A DNA stretch of 64,000 bases, taken from contig NZ_JFKA01000014.1 in assembly GCF_002115755.1 (NCBI RefSeq), forward strand, positions 1-64,000, written 5' to 3'. The translations under genes and the position numbers were made by a program. This document shows positions 1-9,373 of the stretch, one piece after another. Origin of the DNA: Thalassospira mesophila. GTDB lineage: Bacteria; Pseudomonadota; Alphaproteobacteria; Rhodospirillales; Thalassospiraceae. Within the stretch, counting starts at the first letter, position 1, and each line of letters starts with the position of its first letter. The notes beneath the pieces are model-generated. The model searched no databases and was not told the DNA's origin. It worked only from the letters and a program-made list of their open reading frames with translations.

Positions 1-16
1 GCCCGCCGACTGAGGG

Positions 17-44
17 CCTCATTGATCGGCTTCGATCAATGAGG
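17..44. terminator. Perfect 12-bp hairpin at the window edge
   Basis: CCTCATTGATCG (17-28) and CGATCAATGAGG (33-44) are perfect complements around a GCTT loop. Only a short T tract follows on the forward strand and none on the reverse strand. It lies just past the end of der, so it may end der transcription or that of a forward gene to the left of the window. Confidence 0.5.
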
Positions 45-65
45 TTTGGTATAAAATGCTGGTGA

Positions 66-1616
66 TCAGCGTTTCTTTTTCTTGGCAAACGGGTTTTCGC
101 TGCTGCGCACAAAAATGCGGATCGGAACGCCCGGCATGTTAAAATCTTCGCGCAGCCCGTTTATCAGATAACGGGTATAGCTTTCTGGCAGTTCAGCCGC
201 CTTGGAACAGTTGATAAAGAAACTTGGCGGCCGCGCCTTGGCCTGCGTCATATAACGCAAACGAATACGACGCCCGCTAATCACCGGCGGCAAGTGACGC
301 TCGGTGACAACTTCAAGCCAGCGGTTCAACTGCGAGGTCGGGATACGGCGGCTCCAGATATCATAAATCTCGAGAACGCTCGGCATGATCCGGTCCGACC
401 CGCGCCCGGTCAGTGCGGACAGGGTGACAATAGGAATACCGCGTGCCTGCGCAAACGAGCTTTCGAGCGTATCGCTAAGGTGTTTCATATAAGCAGGCTT
501 GTCTTCGACCAGATCCCACTTGTTGACACCAATAATCAGCGCCCGGCCTTCTTCAAGCACCATGCGGGCAATCGTCAGATCCTGCTTGTCGATGGTATTG
601 GTGGCATCAATCATCAGCACAGCAACCTGCGCATAACGAATAACGCGCAAGGTATCGCTCACCGACAGTTTTTCAACACGGTCGTCGATTTTCTTTTTGC
701 GGCGCATCCCGGCGGTATCAACCAGCCGGATCTCGCGGCCGTCAAAGCTCCAGTCAACGGCAATCGCATCGCGCGTCAACCCGGCCTGCGGCCCGGTCAT
801 TACACGGTTTTCCTTCAAAAGCTGGTTCATCAAGGTCGATTTGCCAACGTTCGGGCGGCCGATGATAGCAAGCTGAATTTTGCCTTTGTCACGCGGCAAA
901 TCATCCGCGTCTTCTTCATCGTCTTCGTCAAATTCGCCTTCTTCTTCGGCAGACGTCAGGATATCGCCCAGATCATCGGGCAAATCGTCACCGTCGAAAT
1001 CATCGTCATCGTCGGTGCTGTCATCGCCATCGCTGTCGTCTTCGTCGCTGCTGGCCTCGGACGCGGCACGCACCAGTTCGGCCTGCTCGGCCTTGCGGGC
1101 ATCGCGTTCTTTCTGGCGGTCATCTTTCCAGTAAGGCAGCAAGATATCGATCAGCAATTCCATGCCCTGGCCATGTTCCGATGAAATCGGCGCAACATCG
1201 CCCAGGCCCAGACCATAAGCTTCATACAAGCCCGGATCCTGCGCTTTGCCTTCATGCTTGTTGGCAATGACATGGACCGGTTTTTTACGCTTGCGCAGCC
1301 AGTCGGCAAAATGCTTGTCGAGCGGCGACAGGCCTGCACGCGCATCAATCAAAAACAGGGCAACATCGCAATCTTCAAACGCGATTTCGCTTTGCTGGCG
1401 CATCTTGCCTTCGACGGAACCGTCAAACGCATCTTCCAGACCGGCCGTATCGATAACGGTAAAGGTCAAATGGCCAAGCCGTGCCTTGCCATATCGACGA
1501 TCACGCGTAACGCCAGGCTGGTCATCGACAAGCGCTAGCTTCTTGCCCACCAGGCGGTTAAACAGGGTCGATTTCCCGACATTCGGGCGACCGATAATGG
1601 CAACTTTCAAGGTCAT
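66..1616 (-). CDS. der: Ribosome-associated GTPase Der (EngA)
   Basis: Der is an essential double-GTPase needed for maturation of the 50S ribosomal subunit. The 516-residue protein has two G domains in tandem: P-loop GRPNVGKS at about 9-16 with DTAG at 56-59, and a second GRPNVGKS at about 253-260 with DTAG at 300-303 and NKWD at 365-368. The first domain has NKHE instead of the canonical NKxD guanine motif. A KH-like domain follows and the protein ends in a basic KKKKR tail. The inter-domain linker (about 190-240) is unusually long and consists mostly of Asp and Glu. It is the last gene of a yfgM-bamB-der block, the order also known from Escherichia coli. The ATG at 1616 agrees with the family start. 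Confidence 0.97.
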   Translation of the reverse strand: MTLKVAIIGRPNVGKSTLFNRLVGKKLALVDDQPGVTRDRRYGKARLGHLTFTVIDTAGLEDAFDGSVEGKMRQQSEIAFEDCDVALFLIDARAGLSPLDKHFADWLRKRKKPVHVIANKHEGKAQDPGLYEAYGLGLGDVAPISSEHGQGMELLIDILLPYWKDDRQKERDARKAEQAELVRAASEASSDEDDSDGDDSTDDDDDFDGDDLPDDLGDILTSAEEEGEFDEDDEEDADDLPRDKGKIQLAIIGRPNVGKSTLMNQLLKENRVMTGPQAGLTRDAIAVDWSFDGREIRLVDTAGMRRKKKIDDRVEKLSVSDTLRVIRYAQVAVLMIDATNTIDKQDLTIARMVLEEGRALIIGVNKWDLVEDKPAYMKHLSDTLESSFAQARGIPIVTLSALTGRGSDRIMPSVLEIYDIWSRRIPTSQLNRWLEVVTERHLPPVISGRRIRLRYMTQAKARPPSFFINCSKAAELPESYTRYLINGLREDFNMPGVPIRIFVRSSENPFAKKKKR

Positions 1617-1647
1617 CTGACTTCAGACTCTTTATAAAAACGGCGAT

Positions 1648-1678
1648 GTGCGCCACGATACATATATCGGTGGCGCAC
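1648..1678 (-). terminator. Hairpin between bamB and der (possible attenuator)
   Basis: GTGCGCCAC (1648-1656) and GTGGCGCAC (1670-1678) pair perfectly, and an inner GAT/ATC pairing extends the stem past a one-base bulge. On the reverse strand a T5 run lies about seven bases downstream, so it could be a weak terminator that lowers der expression relative to bamB, or an RNA-stabilising element. Confidence 0.4.
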
Positions 1679-1731
1679 CCGCAAAAAACAGGGAAAGGCA
1701 AAGCCCTTCAAAACTTATTCTGATCGACGCT

Positions 1732-3081
1732 TTAGCGATAGGCGACCAGTGACGCATTTGCTGTCAGGAAATACAGTGTATCCCCGACAACAATCGGCGG
1801 CAATGTTAACGGCCCAGGCAACGTATCGGTCCCGATGACTTTACCGTCATAAGGTGAAATCGTTTCAACATCGCCCTGCTGGTTCCCGACGATCAGACGG
1901 TCACCCGCCAGAACCGGCCCGGTCCAGACCATGGCTTCGCTTTGATCTTCCGGGTCAACATAGCGCGGCAATGCCGACACCCATTTAACCCGTCCCGAGC
2001 GCCGCTGCAAGGCAATCAGGTCGTTGGTATTCGATAGCAGGAATACATAATTGCCGGCCACCCACGGGGACTGGATACCACCTTCTTCCACTTCCCACAA
2101 ACGAACACCGGTCCGAAGGTCAATCGCCACGGTCAAACCGGAATTGCTGGTGGCAATCACAAGGTCATTATCAATCACCGGCAGGCCGCGAATATCGGCA
2201 ATGGCGGAAACCGCGTCTGTCCGCCCGGCTGATGCCAGCGTATCAGACCAGATCACCTGACCATTTTCAACGCGAAGGGCATAAAGCTCGCCGGTACTAT
2301 AGGCCGAAATCACCACACCCTGGTCCACAGCCGGGCTGGCACCGCCAATAAATGTCGCGCCTTCGGCGGCACCGCGATGGCTCCACAGGATTTCACCGCT
2401 ATAGGCATTCAGGGCCACGGTCTGGTTATCAACCGTAATCACAAAGACCCGGCCCCCGCGCACGGTGGGGGCGGCACGCATCGGGGCGGTCAGAGTTGTG
2501 CGCCATTTCACTTCGGCACTGGCGGCATCAATGGCAACCACTTCGGCAAAACCGGTGGTCGCATAAACCATGCCATCGGCATAGGCCACACCAGAGCCTA
2601 AAAGCGTGCTGTCCCCTTCCTGATCCGGGGCGATATCAACGCTCCAGATCTGCTTGCCGGTTTTCGCACTAAAGGCCCGCACGTCGGCATCGGCATCGAT
2701 GGTAAAAACAACACCTTTGCCAATAACGGGCTGGTTCAACAAAATGTCTTCTTCCAGCGACCCGGTGCCAATGCTGCTGGACCACTGCTTTTTCATCGTT
2801 TCGTTGTCAAACGCCAGATGCTGCAACGAATGGCTGGGCACACCGCCATTCTGGGTCCAGTCTTCCTGAACCTGCGGCTTGGGCAGAACAACTTTCTGGT
2901 CAGTCAGGCCGGGATCAGGCACCAGAGTGCTTTGCAGCGACAAAACCGCCAACCGTTCGCCGGGCAAGGGCGGATCTTCAGACTCGCCCATCCAGCTCGA
3001 GCACCCCGAAACCAGAACGGCGAAGCCCAATACGCATAAAACGGATTTAAAACGGCCCAGACGGTGTAATTGCAAAACCAT
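1732..3081 (-). CDS. bamB: Outer membrane assembly lipoprotein BamB (PQQ-like beta-propeller)
   Basis: BamB is a periplasmic lipoprotein scaffold of the BAM complex that inserts beta-barrel proteins into the outer membrane. From the ATG at 3081 the protein has 449 residues with a lipoprotein signal peptide and a VSGC lipobox (Cys about 27). The remainder is a series of PQQ-like propeller blades of the type ALNAYSGEILW, AIDLRTGVRLWE and ALQRRSGRVKWV. An upstream TTG at 3114 would add 11 residues. I prefer the ATG because it gives a normal-length signal sequence, although its Shine-Dalgarno sequence is close. The gene lies between a yfgM-like gene and der, which is the classical synteny and the strongest support for BamB over another PQQ-repeat protein. 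Confidence 0.92.
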   Translation of the reverse strand: MVLQLHRLGRFKSVLCVLGFAVLVSGCSSWMGESEDPPLPGERLAVLSLQSTLVPDPGLTDQKVVLPKPQVQEDWTQNGGVPSHSLQHLAFDNETMKKQWSSSIGTGSLEEDILLNQPVIGKGVVFTIDADADVRAFSAKTGKQIWSVDIAPDQEGDSTLLGSGVAYADGMVYATTGFAEVVAIDAASAEVKWRTTLTAPMRAAPTVRGGRVFVITVDNQTVALNAYSGEILWSHRGAAEGATFIGGASPAVDQGVVISAYSTGELYALRVENGQVIWSDTLASAGRTDAVSAIADIRGLPVIDNDLVIATSNSGLTVAIDLRTGVRLWEVEEGGIQSPWVAGNYVFLLSNTNDLIALQRRSGRVKWVSALPRYVDPEDQSEAMVWTGPVLAGDRLIVGNQQGDVETISPYDGKVIGTDTLPGPLTLPPIVVGDTLYFLTANASLVAYR

Positions 3082-3134
3082 ATCCTTTAATTCTGTCCCG
3101 AAGGGCCCCCGCAAGGAACGCCCCTTATCGACAA

Positions 3135-3785
3135 TCAGGCCTTGATCGCCTTCAAAAGCTCGCTCGCACGGCCACGCATGTCCGATGGTGCTGTTTTGTC
3201 ATCGGCCAGTTCGGTCAGAAGCGATTTTGCTTCGTCGATCTTGCCCGCAGCAATATTTAAAACAGCCATCATTTCACGGGCCGAGTGATACCACGGGTTT
3301 TCCGGCACCGCGATCGGCTTCAGGCGCGAAATCATCGCTTCGGCATTGTCGGCAGTGCCACTGTTCATGGCAATCTGCACCACAGCCAGATCGCGATAGA
3401 CCTTGTCTAGATCACTGTCCGCCGCAATGGCTTCAAGTTCCTTGACGGCATTGGCCGTATCGTTCTGGCTTAGGTAAACACGGGCCTTCTGGAAACGACC
3501 CAGGGCGACAAAGCCGTCATTGCCCTTGGCAATGATGGTATCGAGCGCATCAAGGGCAGCCTGGCTTTTATCGGGGCCAGCATTGACCAGTTCCAGCGCA
3601 TTAGCAAAACGCGTACCGTTTTCAAGACGGGAGGAATGTTCATAACTTTTCCAGCCTTCCCGGCCCGCCACGCCCAGCACAACAACGGCAGCCACCGTGA
3701 TGACGACCTTGCCGTATTTGCGCCACAGGCGCTCCGTGCGTTCGCGCTTAAGGTCTTCTTCGACTTCCTGGAAAATATCGACCAC
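3135..3785 (-). CDS. YfgM-like membrane-anchored TPR protein
   Basis: This YfgM/Ancillary-SecYEG-type protein has a short cytoplasmic N-terminus, one membrane segment (VVITVAAVVVLGVAG) and a periplasmic TPR-like helical domain. Family members are proposed to link the Sec translocon to periplasmic chaperones. I chose the GTG at 3785: it gives a start reading VDIFQEVEEDL, typical for the family, and is preceded by GGAG at an 8-base spacing. The ATG at 3854 would add 23 residues that do not look family-like. The protein has 216 residues. bamB follows closely, so yfgM, bamB and der probably share transcripts. Confidence 0.85.
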   Translation of the reverse strand: MVDIFQEVEEDLKRERTERLWRKYGKVVITVAAVVVLGVAGREGWKSYEHSSRLENGTRFANALELVNAGPDKSQAALDALDTIIAKGNDGFVALGRFQKARVYLSQNDTANAVKELEAIAADSDLDKVYRDLAVVQIAMNSGTADNAEAMISRLKPIAVPENPWYHSAREMMAVLNIAAGKIDEAKSLLTELADDKTAPSDMRGRASELLKAIKA

Positions 3786-4238
3786 GAAACCCGCTCCAAT
3801 TCGATCAAAATAAAGCGGGCCACATGCCCGCCCGTCAGAATAAAATAACGGCAAGGATTTAACGCGTCACGGCCCAAGGGGTCAAGGGTGCTGCATGGTT
3901 CAGGCGTATTTTAACCGTGCTAAACGCTAATTTTGCTCGATTCACCTAAACTGGCAGGCAAAACACCGCTGGCTTGGCAAAAATTTCACTGTCCCGGCAA
4001 GGGTATTGGCAGCACTGGCCGGACTGCCAATATATTGCATATCGCAATCACAGCCCCTCGCCCCGATATAGGATGAATGACAAAAGCAGGCACATAAACC
4101 ACACCGGTTTACCCCCGCATGCCACTTAACTGTTTAACCGGCATAAAACTTGCTTTATCGAAGAAGAAGATCTTGGGGATCAGATCATAACAACCGTAAC
4201 CCGGCAATTTTGTCCGGGTTGCAAAGGGATAAAATCGC
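3786..4238. other. Divergent intergenic region
   Basis: This 450-base gap separates the reverse-strand yfgM-like gene from the forward lipoprotein gene, so it must hold two outward promoters. I see no convincing sigma-70 boxes, RNA gene or conserved ORF. The AAAGGGA before 4239 is a ribosome binding site. Confidence 0.5.
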
Positions 4239-4706
4239 ATGACCGGCACATATATACGCGCAGCCCGGCCACAACCCCGGCAAAAAAAGGCCGTGCAATT
4301 GTTCGTACAGGGTTGTTTCCATTATCGCCCCCTAAGGGCTGCCTGCGGATTATTTGCCATTCTTGCCGGTCTGGGCGGATGCTCCACCTTTGATGATTCG
4401 GTGGCATCAGCCACCGGCACCGATCTTTTGACAGCCACCCAGTGGTTTGTCGCGCTAGATGTGGTCTCGATTATCAATACCGACAAAACCATCGTCGATC
4501 ATATTGTATCGATGTCGACCGGGCGCGATTGTTCTACCGTGCGCTCAAGCATGGGGGAACCTTATTGCAAAACCGACCCGCTCCCCGAACCCCCGCTTTA
4601 TTGTTATCGCACCCTGGCATCCGTCACCTGTTATGCCACACCCGATCCTTATAATTCCGGCAAACAAACCGTTGACTGGCCGCCCACCCGCGGGCGCAGC
4701 CTATAA
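4239..4706 (+). CDS. Small conserved-type lipoprotein of unknown function
   Basis: This 155-residue protein has a basic N-terminus, a hydrophobic stretch and a clear lipobox, LGGC with Cys at about 48, so it should be lipid-anchored. The mature part has a region with repeated Ile/Val and Asp (DVVSIINTDKTIVDH) and four further Cys residues in motifs such as GRDC, YC and LYCYRT, which could form disulfides. I recall similar small lipoproteins in related alphaproteobacteria but no assigned role. AAAGGGA, nine bases before the ATG, supports the start. A DUF2794 gene lies about 200 bases downstream on the same strand. Confidence 0.75.
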   Translation: MTGTYIRAARPQPRQKKAVQLFVQGCFHYRPLRAACGLFAILAGLGGCSTFDDSVASATGTDLLTATQWFVALDVVSIINTDKTIVDHIVSMSTGRDCSTVRSSMGEPYCKTDPLPEPPLYCYRTLASVTCYATPDPYNSGKQTVDWPPTRGRSL

Positions 4707-4899
4707 CGCATTACACATAGCCCATTGCCTACCCCCGGGCGTCGTGCGGCGGCAAACAACACCTCTTCGATCCGGCAATCCGCCCGGCTGTGCCAAAAAA
4801 CCGCCTTTGCGACTTGAGAGGCCGCAAAAAGCGCGTTACCGTGCAAAAGCGTTGTCACCATTGATAACACTCGGCCATTTCCACAGCCCGGAGCACGGC

Positions 4900-5253
4900 A
4901 TGGGAACACTCCTTAATCTGGCGCAATACCGCAAAGGCAAAACATTTGTTCATTTCAACCGGCTTGAATTGCAAAAACTGATGAACATCTATTCCCGGCA
5001 GGTTGCCGGGGGTGCGTGGCGCGATTACGCGATTGACCAGATGGATGGCATGGCGATGTTTTCGATGTTTCGTTCCACGCAGGAAAGCCCGCTTTTTGCG
5101 GTGATCAAACTGCCATCAGACCAGAAAAATGCCGGTCAATATGTAGCCCTTCACAGCGGCGTCAAAATCAAACAAAGCCCACAGCTTGAAACCATCCTTG
5201 AGGCCATCGAAAAACGCGCCCGCAAAGTTGTCCCGCTGTTTAAAAACCGCTAA
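4900..5253 (+). CDS. DUF2794 family protein
   Basis: This is a 117-residue cytoplasmic protein of the alphaproteobacterial DUF2794 family. Characteristic stretches are FNRLELQKLMNIYSRQV, WRDYAIDQ and FRSTQESPLFAVIKLP. The function is unknown. The frame is open much further upstream, but GGAG at 4890-4893, six bases before the ATG at 4900, and the family's normal length of about 110-120 residues support this start. The Sel1-repeat gene begins about 20 bases after the stop, so the two may be cotranscribed. Confidence 0.85.
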   Translation: MGTLLNLAQYRKGKTFVHFNRLELQKLMNIYSRQVAGGAWRDYAIDQMDGMAMFSMFRSTQESPLFAVIKLPSDQKNAGQYVALHSGVKIKQSPQLETILEAIEKRARKVVPLFKNR

Positions 5254-5272
5254 CCCCCAACCGGTTTCATCA

Positions 5273-6088
5273 ATGTTTCACCTCTCTGCCGACCCTGCTG
5301 TTGACGACCTTTCACGCCGCCGCCACACTGTTCGCGCCGTTCACCCTGTTCGCCCCGCGCACCGCGTCATGCTGCGGGCGGCCCTGGTCGTTGCGGGGGT
5401 GGCCACCTTGTTAACCGCGTTGGCCCCGGCCCCTGCACGGGCCGATTACAAGGCAGGCTATCTGGCATACAAGGCCGGTAAATTCCGCACCGCCCAACAG
5501 GAATGGCAAGACGCCGCACCAACCGACCCGCGATCGGCCTATGGGCTGGGCTTGCTGTATTATCGCGGCAAAACCGGCGCACAGGATTACGACAATGCGG
5601 CCAAATGGTTTGGCGTTGCGGCGCGTGCCAATCATCCCGGTGCGCTTTATTACATGGGGTTGTTCTATCTGAATGGCTGGGGGGTGCCCTATGATCAGTT
5701 CAAGGCGACCGATTATCTGGAACGCGCGTTAAAGACCAACGATAAAAACGCCGAAGCCGCCTATATACTGGGCGATCAATACATGCATGGCCGGGGTGCC
5801 ATGCAAAACTATGTTGATGCCGCAAATTATTATCTTAAAGCCGCGCAAATCGGCCTGCCCGCCGGGCAATATATGATTGGGGCGATGTATGAACGCGGCT
5901 GGGGTGTTAATCAGGATCTTGCCGAAGCCTATTACTGGCTCCGTTTATCGGCCCTTAACCCCATCAACACACCGCCTGGCACCGAACTGGATGCTGACCC
6001 CCAAAAGGCGATTGCCCTTTTGGAACAAAAGCTGCGCCCCGAAGAAATCCAGCATGTTGAAGACCGGCTGGGATCGACAATCCGGTAA
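5273..6088 (+). CDS. Periplasmic Sel1-repeat (SLR) protein
   Basis: The protein has a signal sequence (hydrophobic LVVAGVATLLTALAPA ending ARA-D) followed by at least four Sel1-like repeats: AYGLGLLYYRG, ALYYMGLFYLNGWGV, AAYILGDQYMHGRG and GQYMIGAMYERGWGV. Sel1 solenoids mediate protein-protein interactions, and the export signal places this one in the periplasm. The start is uncertain: ATG 5273 (271 residues) or ATG 5369 (239 residues, which begins right at the signal peptide). Neither has a good Shine-Dalgarno. A terminator shared with nrdB follows. Confidence 0.85.
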   Translation: MFHLSADPAVDDLSRRRHTVRAVHPVRPAHRVMLRAALVVAGVATLLTALAPAPARADYKAGYLAYKAGKFRTAQQEWQDAAPTDPRSAYGLGLLYYRGKTGAQDYDNAAKWFGVAARANHPGALYYMGLFYLNGWGVPYDQFKATDYLERALKTNDKNAEAAYILGDQYMHGRGAMQNYVDAANYYLKAAQIGLPAGQYMIGAMYERGWGVNQDLAEAYYWLRLSALNPINTPPGTELDADPQKAIALLEQKLRPEEIQHVEDRLGSTIR

Positions 6089-6140
6089 ACCCCCACGTCG
6101 TCCCCGCCCCCATGCCAATGCCCACACACACCCAAAAACA

Positions 6141-6166
6141 AAGGCCGCCCAACGCCGGGCGGCCTT
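6141..6166. terminator. Bidirectional terminator between the Sel1 gene and nrdB
   Basis: AAGGCCGCCC (6141-6150) and GGGCGGCCTT (6157-6166) form a perfect 10-bp stem with a six-base loop. On the reverse strand it is followed by a T-rich tract (TTTGTTTTT), so it best terminates the nrdAB transcript. It lies between convergent genes. Confidence 0.8.
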
Positions 6167-6202
6167 CATCATTTCAAGAAAATTTGGCTGGCGATTGCCC
6201 GA

Positions 6203-7231
6203 TCAGTCGAACGCCTCGCCCCAGGTGCCACGGGTCGCGGCCTTTGAATATTCGGTTGCCCGGTTTTCAAAGAAATTGGTGTGTTCAACCGCGTTTAACA
6301 TCGCATCCATCCATGGCAGCGGATTGTTTTCGATGTGATAAATCGGGTCCAGCCCCAGCTGGGTCAATCGGCGATCGGCGATATAGCGGATATAGAGCTT
6401 GATATCCTTGGGGGTTAACCCCTCGACCGCACCCGCTTCGAATGCCAGATCGATAAATGCATCTTCATGCACAACAATGGTTTCGCAAGCTTCAAGCAAA
6501 TCGGCCCGCATCGCATCGTCCCAAATTTGCGGGTTTTCGCGGGTAAAGGTCTTGAACAGGCGAATAACGCTTTCGCAATGCAGGCTTTCATCGCGCACCG
6601 ACCATGTCACGATCTGGCCCATGCCCTTCATTTTATTAAAGCGCGGGAAGTTCATCAGCATGGCAAAGGACGCAAATAACTGCAAACCTTCGGTAAAGGC
6701 CCCAAAAACCGCCAGTGTTTTTGCCATTTTGCGCATACCGTCTTCGGTCAGGCGCAAATCACCGCAATCGTCGATATATTCATCTTCGGCGGAAATCCCC
6801 CAAATCTGCATATAATCGTATTTGTCCTTCATTTCCTTATACTGGAAGAAGGCTTCATATTCGGTTTCGGGCATGCCGATGGTATCAAGCAAATGCGAAT
6901 AGGCCGCGACATGGATGGTTTCCATGTTCGAAAAAGCCGCCAGCATCATCTGCACTTCGGTGGGTTTAAACACCCGTGTGTAATGACGCATATAGCAGTT
7001 ATTCACCTCGATATCGGACTGGGTGAAGAACCGGAAAATCTGCGTTAACAGGTTCCGTTCCGCATCGGTAATCGAATGGTTCCAGTCTTTCACATCATCG
7101 GCCAGCGGCACTTCTTCGGGCAGCCAGTGAATTTGCTGCTGTGTCAGCCATGCCTCATAGGCCCAGGGGTAACGAAACGGCTTGTAGACCGGGTTTTCGG
7201 TCAGAAGGTCCATGATTTTTTCGTCGGTCAT
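6203..7231 (-). CDS. nrdB: Ribonucleotide reductase class I beta subunit (NrdB)
   Basis: This is the radical-generating subunit that supports reduction of ribonucleotides to deoxyribonucleotides. The 342-residue ferritin-like protein carries the expected ligands: Asp73 in TQSDIE, and Glu104, His107 and the radical-type Tyr111 in the segment ETIHVAAYSHL. Because Tyr is present, this is not a Chlamydia-type class Ic enzyme with Phe at that site. The EVNNCYMRHY and DESLHCES segments contribute further ligands. nrdA lies 24 bases upstream on the same strand and the two form an operon. Confidence 0.96.
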   Translation of the reverse strand: MTDEKIMDLLTENPVYKPFRYPWAYEAWLTQQQIHWLPEEVPLADDVKDWNHSITDAERNLLTQIFRFFTQSDIEVNNCYMRHYTRVFKPTEVQMMLAAFSNMETIHVAAYSHLLDTIGMPETEYEAFFQYKEMKDKYDYMQIWGISAEDEYIDDCGDLRLTEDGMRKMAKTLAVFGAFTEGLQLFASFAMLMNFPRFNKMKGMGQIVTWSVRDESLHCESVIRLFKTFTRENPQIWDDAMRADLLEACETIVVHEDAFIDLAFEAGAVEGLTPKDIKLYIRYIADRRLTQLGLDPIYHIENNPLPWMDAMLNAVEHTNFFENRATEYSKAATRGTWGEAFD

Positions 7232-7255
7232 ATCAATCTCTTTCCAACCCCGGCC

Positions 7256-9139
7256 TTATTGGCACGCAAGGCATTCTTCATATTCGGTCTGGGTGCTGTC
7301 TGTATTGCCCGTGGCGGCAACCGCACTGCCTGCGGCACGCGCGGCAGCCAAAACAGCATCGATGTCAAGATCGGCAGCCTTGGCCTTGCGTGGCACATTG
7401 GCCACCACTTCGGCCCGCTGGATCGATTTCGACCGGCAGTAATAAAGGCTTTTGACACCTTTTTTCCATGCCTGAAAATGGATCTGGTGCAAGTCGCGTT
7501 TATGCACGTTGGATGCCAGAAAAATGTTCAGCGACTGTGCCTGGTCAATTTTCGGCGCACGGTCCCCGGCCAGCTCGATCAACCAGCGCTGATCCATTTC
7601 AAAGGCGGTTTTAAACACGTCCTTTTCCAGATCAGTCAGGAAATCAAGTTGCTGAACCGATCCTTCATGCACCGTGATCGAGGTCCAGACCTGTTCGTTA
7701 TTCTGGCCTTTTTCTTCGAGCAACTGCGCAAGATATTTGTTGCGCACGTTAAACGACCCCGACAGGGTTTTATGGGTATAGGAATTGGCTGCTGTCGGCT
7801 CGATCCCCGGCGAGGCTCCGCCGCAAATGATCGAAATTGATGCCGTCGGCGCAATCGCCGTTTTGTTGGAAAAACGCGCCTTCATGCCATATTCCGCCGC
7901 ATCCGGGCACGATCCGCGCTCGTCGGCCAGCTTTTCCGATGCCGCATCGGCGTGCTTTTTCACATGATCAAAAATCTGGTTGTTCCAGACCTTGCTCATC
8001 ACCCCTTCAAGCGGAATACCCTGCGATTGCAGGAAGGAATGGAACCCCATCACGCCCAGCCCGACAGAACGTTCGCGCATGGCCGAATATTTGGCGCGCG
8101 CCATGCTGTCTGGTGCATTCTTGATAAAATCTTCCAGAACATTATCCAGAAACCGCAAAATATCTTCGATAAATTGCGGCTCTTCTTTCCAGGTCTGGTA
8201 ATGCTCCAGATTAAGCGACGACAGGCAGCAAACGGCGGTGCGGTCGCCCCCATGGTGGTCACGCCCGGTCGGCAAGGTAATTTCGGCACACAGGTTGGAC
8301 GTCTTAACACTTAGCCCGGCCATTTTATGATGCTGCGGTACCGCACGGTTCACGGTATCGATAAACAGCATATAAGGCTCGCCGGTTTCCACCCGCGATG
8401 TCAGAAGGCGGATCCACAACGACCGCGCGCTAACCTTGCGCACCACATGGCCGTCTTTGGGCGAGGTTAAGGCCCATTCCTCATCATTTTCCACTGCGCG
8501 CATAAAGGCGTCAGACACCGAAACACCCTGATGCAGGTTGGGTGTTTTGCGGTTCGGGTCGCCCCCGGTCGGGCGGCGCATTTCGGAAAATTCTTCAATT
8601 TCGGGGTGACTGACCGGCAAATAAACGGCTGCCGACCCACGCCGCAGCGACCCCTGGCTAATCGCCAGCGTCAAGCTGTCCATCACGCGGATAAACGGTA
8701 CAACACCCGATGTTTTGCCGTTTTTGCCAACTTTTTCGCCAATCGAGCGCAAATTGCCCCAATAAGACCCAATCCCGCCACCGCGCGCGGCCAGCCAGAC
8801 ATTTTCGGTCCACAAATCAACAATGCCAGCCAGATTATCGTCGGCTTCGTTCAAAAAGCACGAAATTGGCAACCCGCGGGTGGTGCCACCGTTCGACAGG
8901 ATCGGCGTTGCCGGCATGAACCAATGTTTGGACATATAGTCATAGATACGCTGGGCGTGATCGGCATTGTCGCCATAATAGCTGGCAACACGGGCGAACA
9001 GGTCCTGATAGCTTTCACCGGGCATCAAATAACGGTCGGTTAAAACCGCTTTGCCAAAATCAGTGAGCAATTCATCACGAGTACGGTCAACAATAACCCG
9101 CGCGCCTTTTTCATGCTGCACGACATCTAGCATTTTCAT
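7256..9139 (-). CDS. nrdA: Ribonucleotide reductase class I alpha subunit (NrdA), lacking the ATP cone
   Basis: This is the catalytic subunit of ribonucleotide reductase. Visible landmarks are the redox Cys in PISCFLN (about 94), the radical Cys in NLCAEI, a second redox Cys in TAVCCLSS, the radical-transfer Tyr pair in SLYYCRSKS, and a C-terminal CLACQ thiol pair that exchanges with thioredoxin or glutaredoxin. At 627 residues it is shorter than the roughly 760-residue E. coli enzyme and starts directly before the catalytic domain, so the N-terminal ATP cone that senses overall activity is missing. I chose the ATG at 9139 because AAGGA lies seven bases upstream. A TTG at 9154 is less likely. 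Confidence 0.96.
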   Translation of the reverse strand: MKMLDVVQHEKGARVIVDRTRDELLTDFGKAVLTDRYLMPGESYQDLFARVASYYGDNADHAQRIYDYMSKHWFMPATPILSNGGTTRGLPISCFLNEADDNLAGIVDLWTENVWLAARGGGIGSYWGNLRSIGEKVGKNGKTSGVVPFIRVMDSLTLAISQGSLRRGSAAVYLPVSHPEIEEFSEMRRPTGGDPNRKTPNLHQGVSVSDAFMRAVENDEEWALTSPKDGHVVRKVSARSLWIRLLTSRVETGEPYMLFIDTVNRAVPQHHKMAGLSVKTSNLCAEITLPTGRDHHGGDRTAVCCLSSLNLEHYQTWKEEPQFIEDILRFLDNVLEDFIKNAPDSMARAKYSAMRERSVGLGVMGFHSFLQSQGIPLEGVMSKVWNNQIFDHVKKHADAASEKLADERGSCPDAAEYGMKARFSNKTAIAPTASISIICGGASPGIEPTAANSYTHKTLSGSFNVRNKYLAQLLEEKGQNNEQVWTSITVHEGSVQQLDFLTDLEKDVFKTAFEMDQRWLIELAGDRAPKIDQAQSLNIFLASNVHKRDLHQIHFQAWKKGVKSLYYCRSKSIQRAEVVANVPRKAKAADLDIDAVLAAARAAGSAVAATGNTDSTQTEYEECLACQ

Positions 9140-9373
9140 GCTGGTATCCTTCAAACTGGACGTTCATTGGCCCAAAGCCGATACGCCGCTATAATCATTC
9201 GCGACGGGTCACACCGCACCCTCTTGGTCCCGCATAAACCGGCCCTTGTCCGCGCGCAGATGCGCCAGACGACCAGCCGTTTCATACGGTGCCTGATGAT
9301 GTCTTACGGGTGTGTTCCCGTGTCCCATTTTCTTTATGAAAAGAGTTTATGCCCGTTCTAACCAGCTTTGAAA

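Noticed and set aside
294-1184. Long forward open frames across der
   Set aside because: They are antisense to a clear der coding sequence and show no family motif; high-GC codon bias opens such frames.
4459-4899. Upstream extension of the DUF2794 frame
   Set aside because: It overlaps the lipoprotein gene, has no recognisable features, and the ribosome binding site points to ATG 4900.
6203-7231. NrdB as a Chlamydia-type class Ic (Mn/Fe) subunit
   Set aside because: The radical-site Tyr is present at residue 111.
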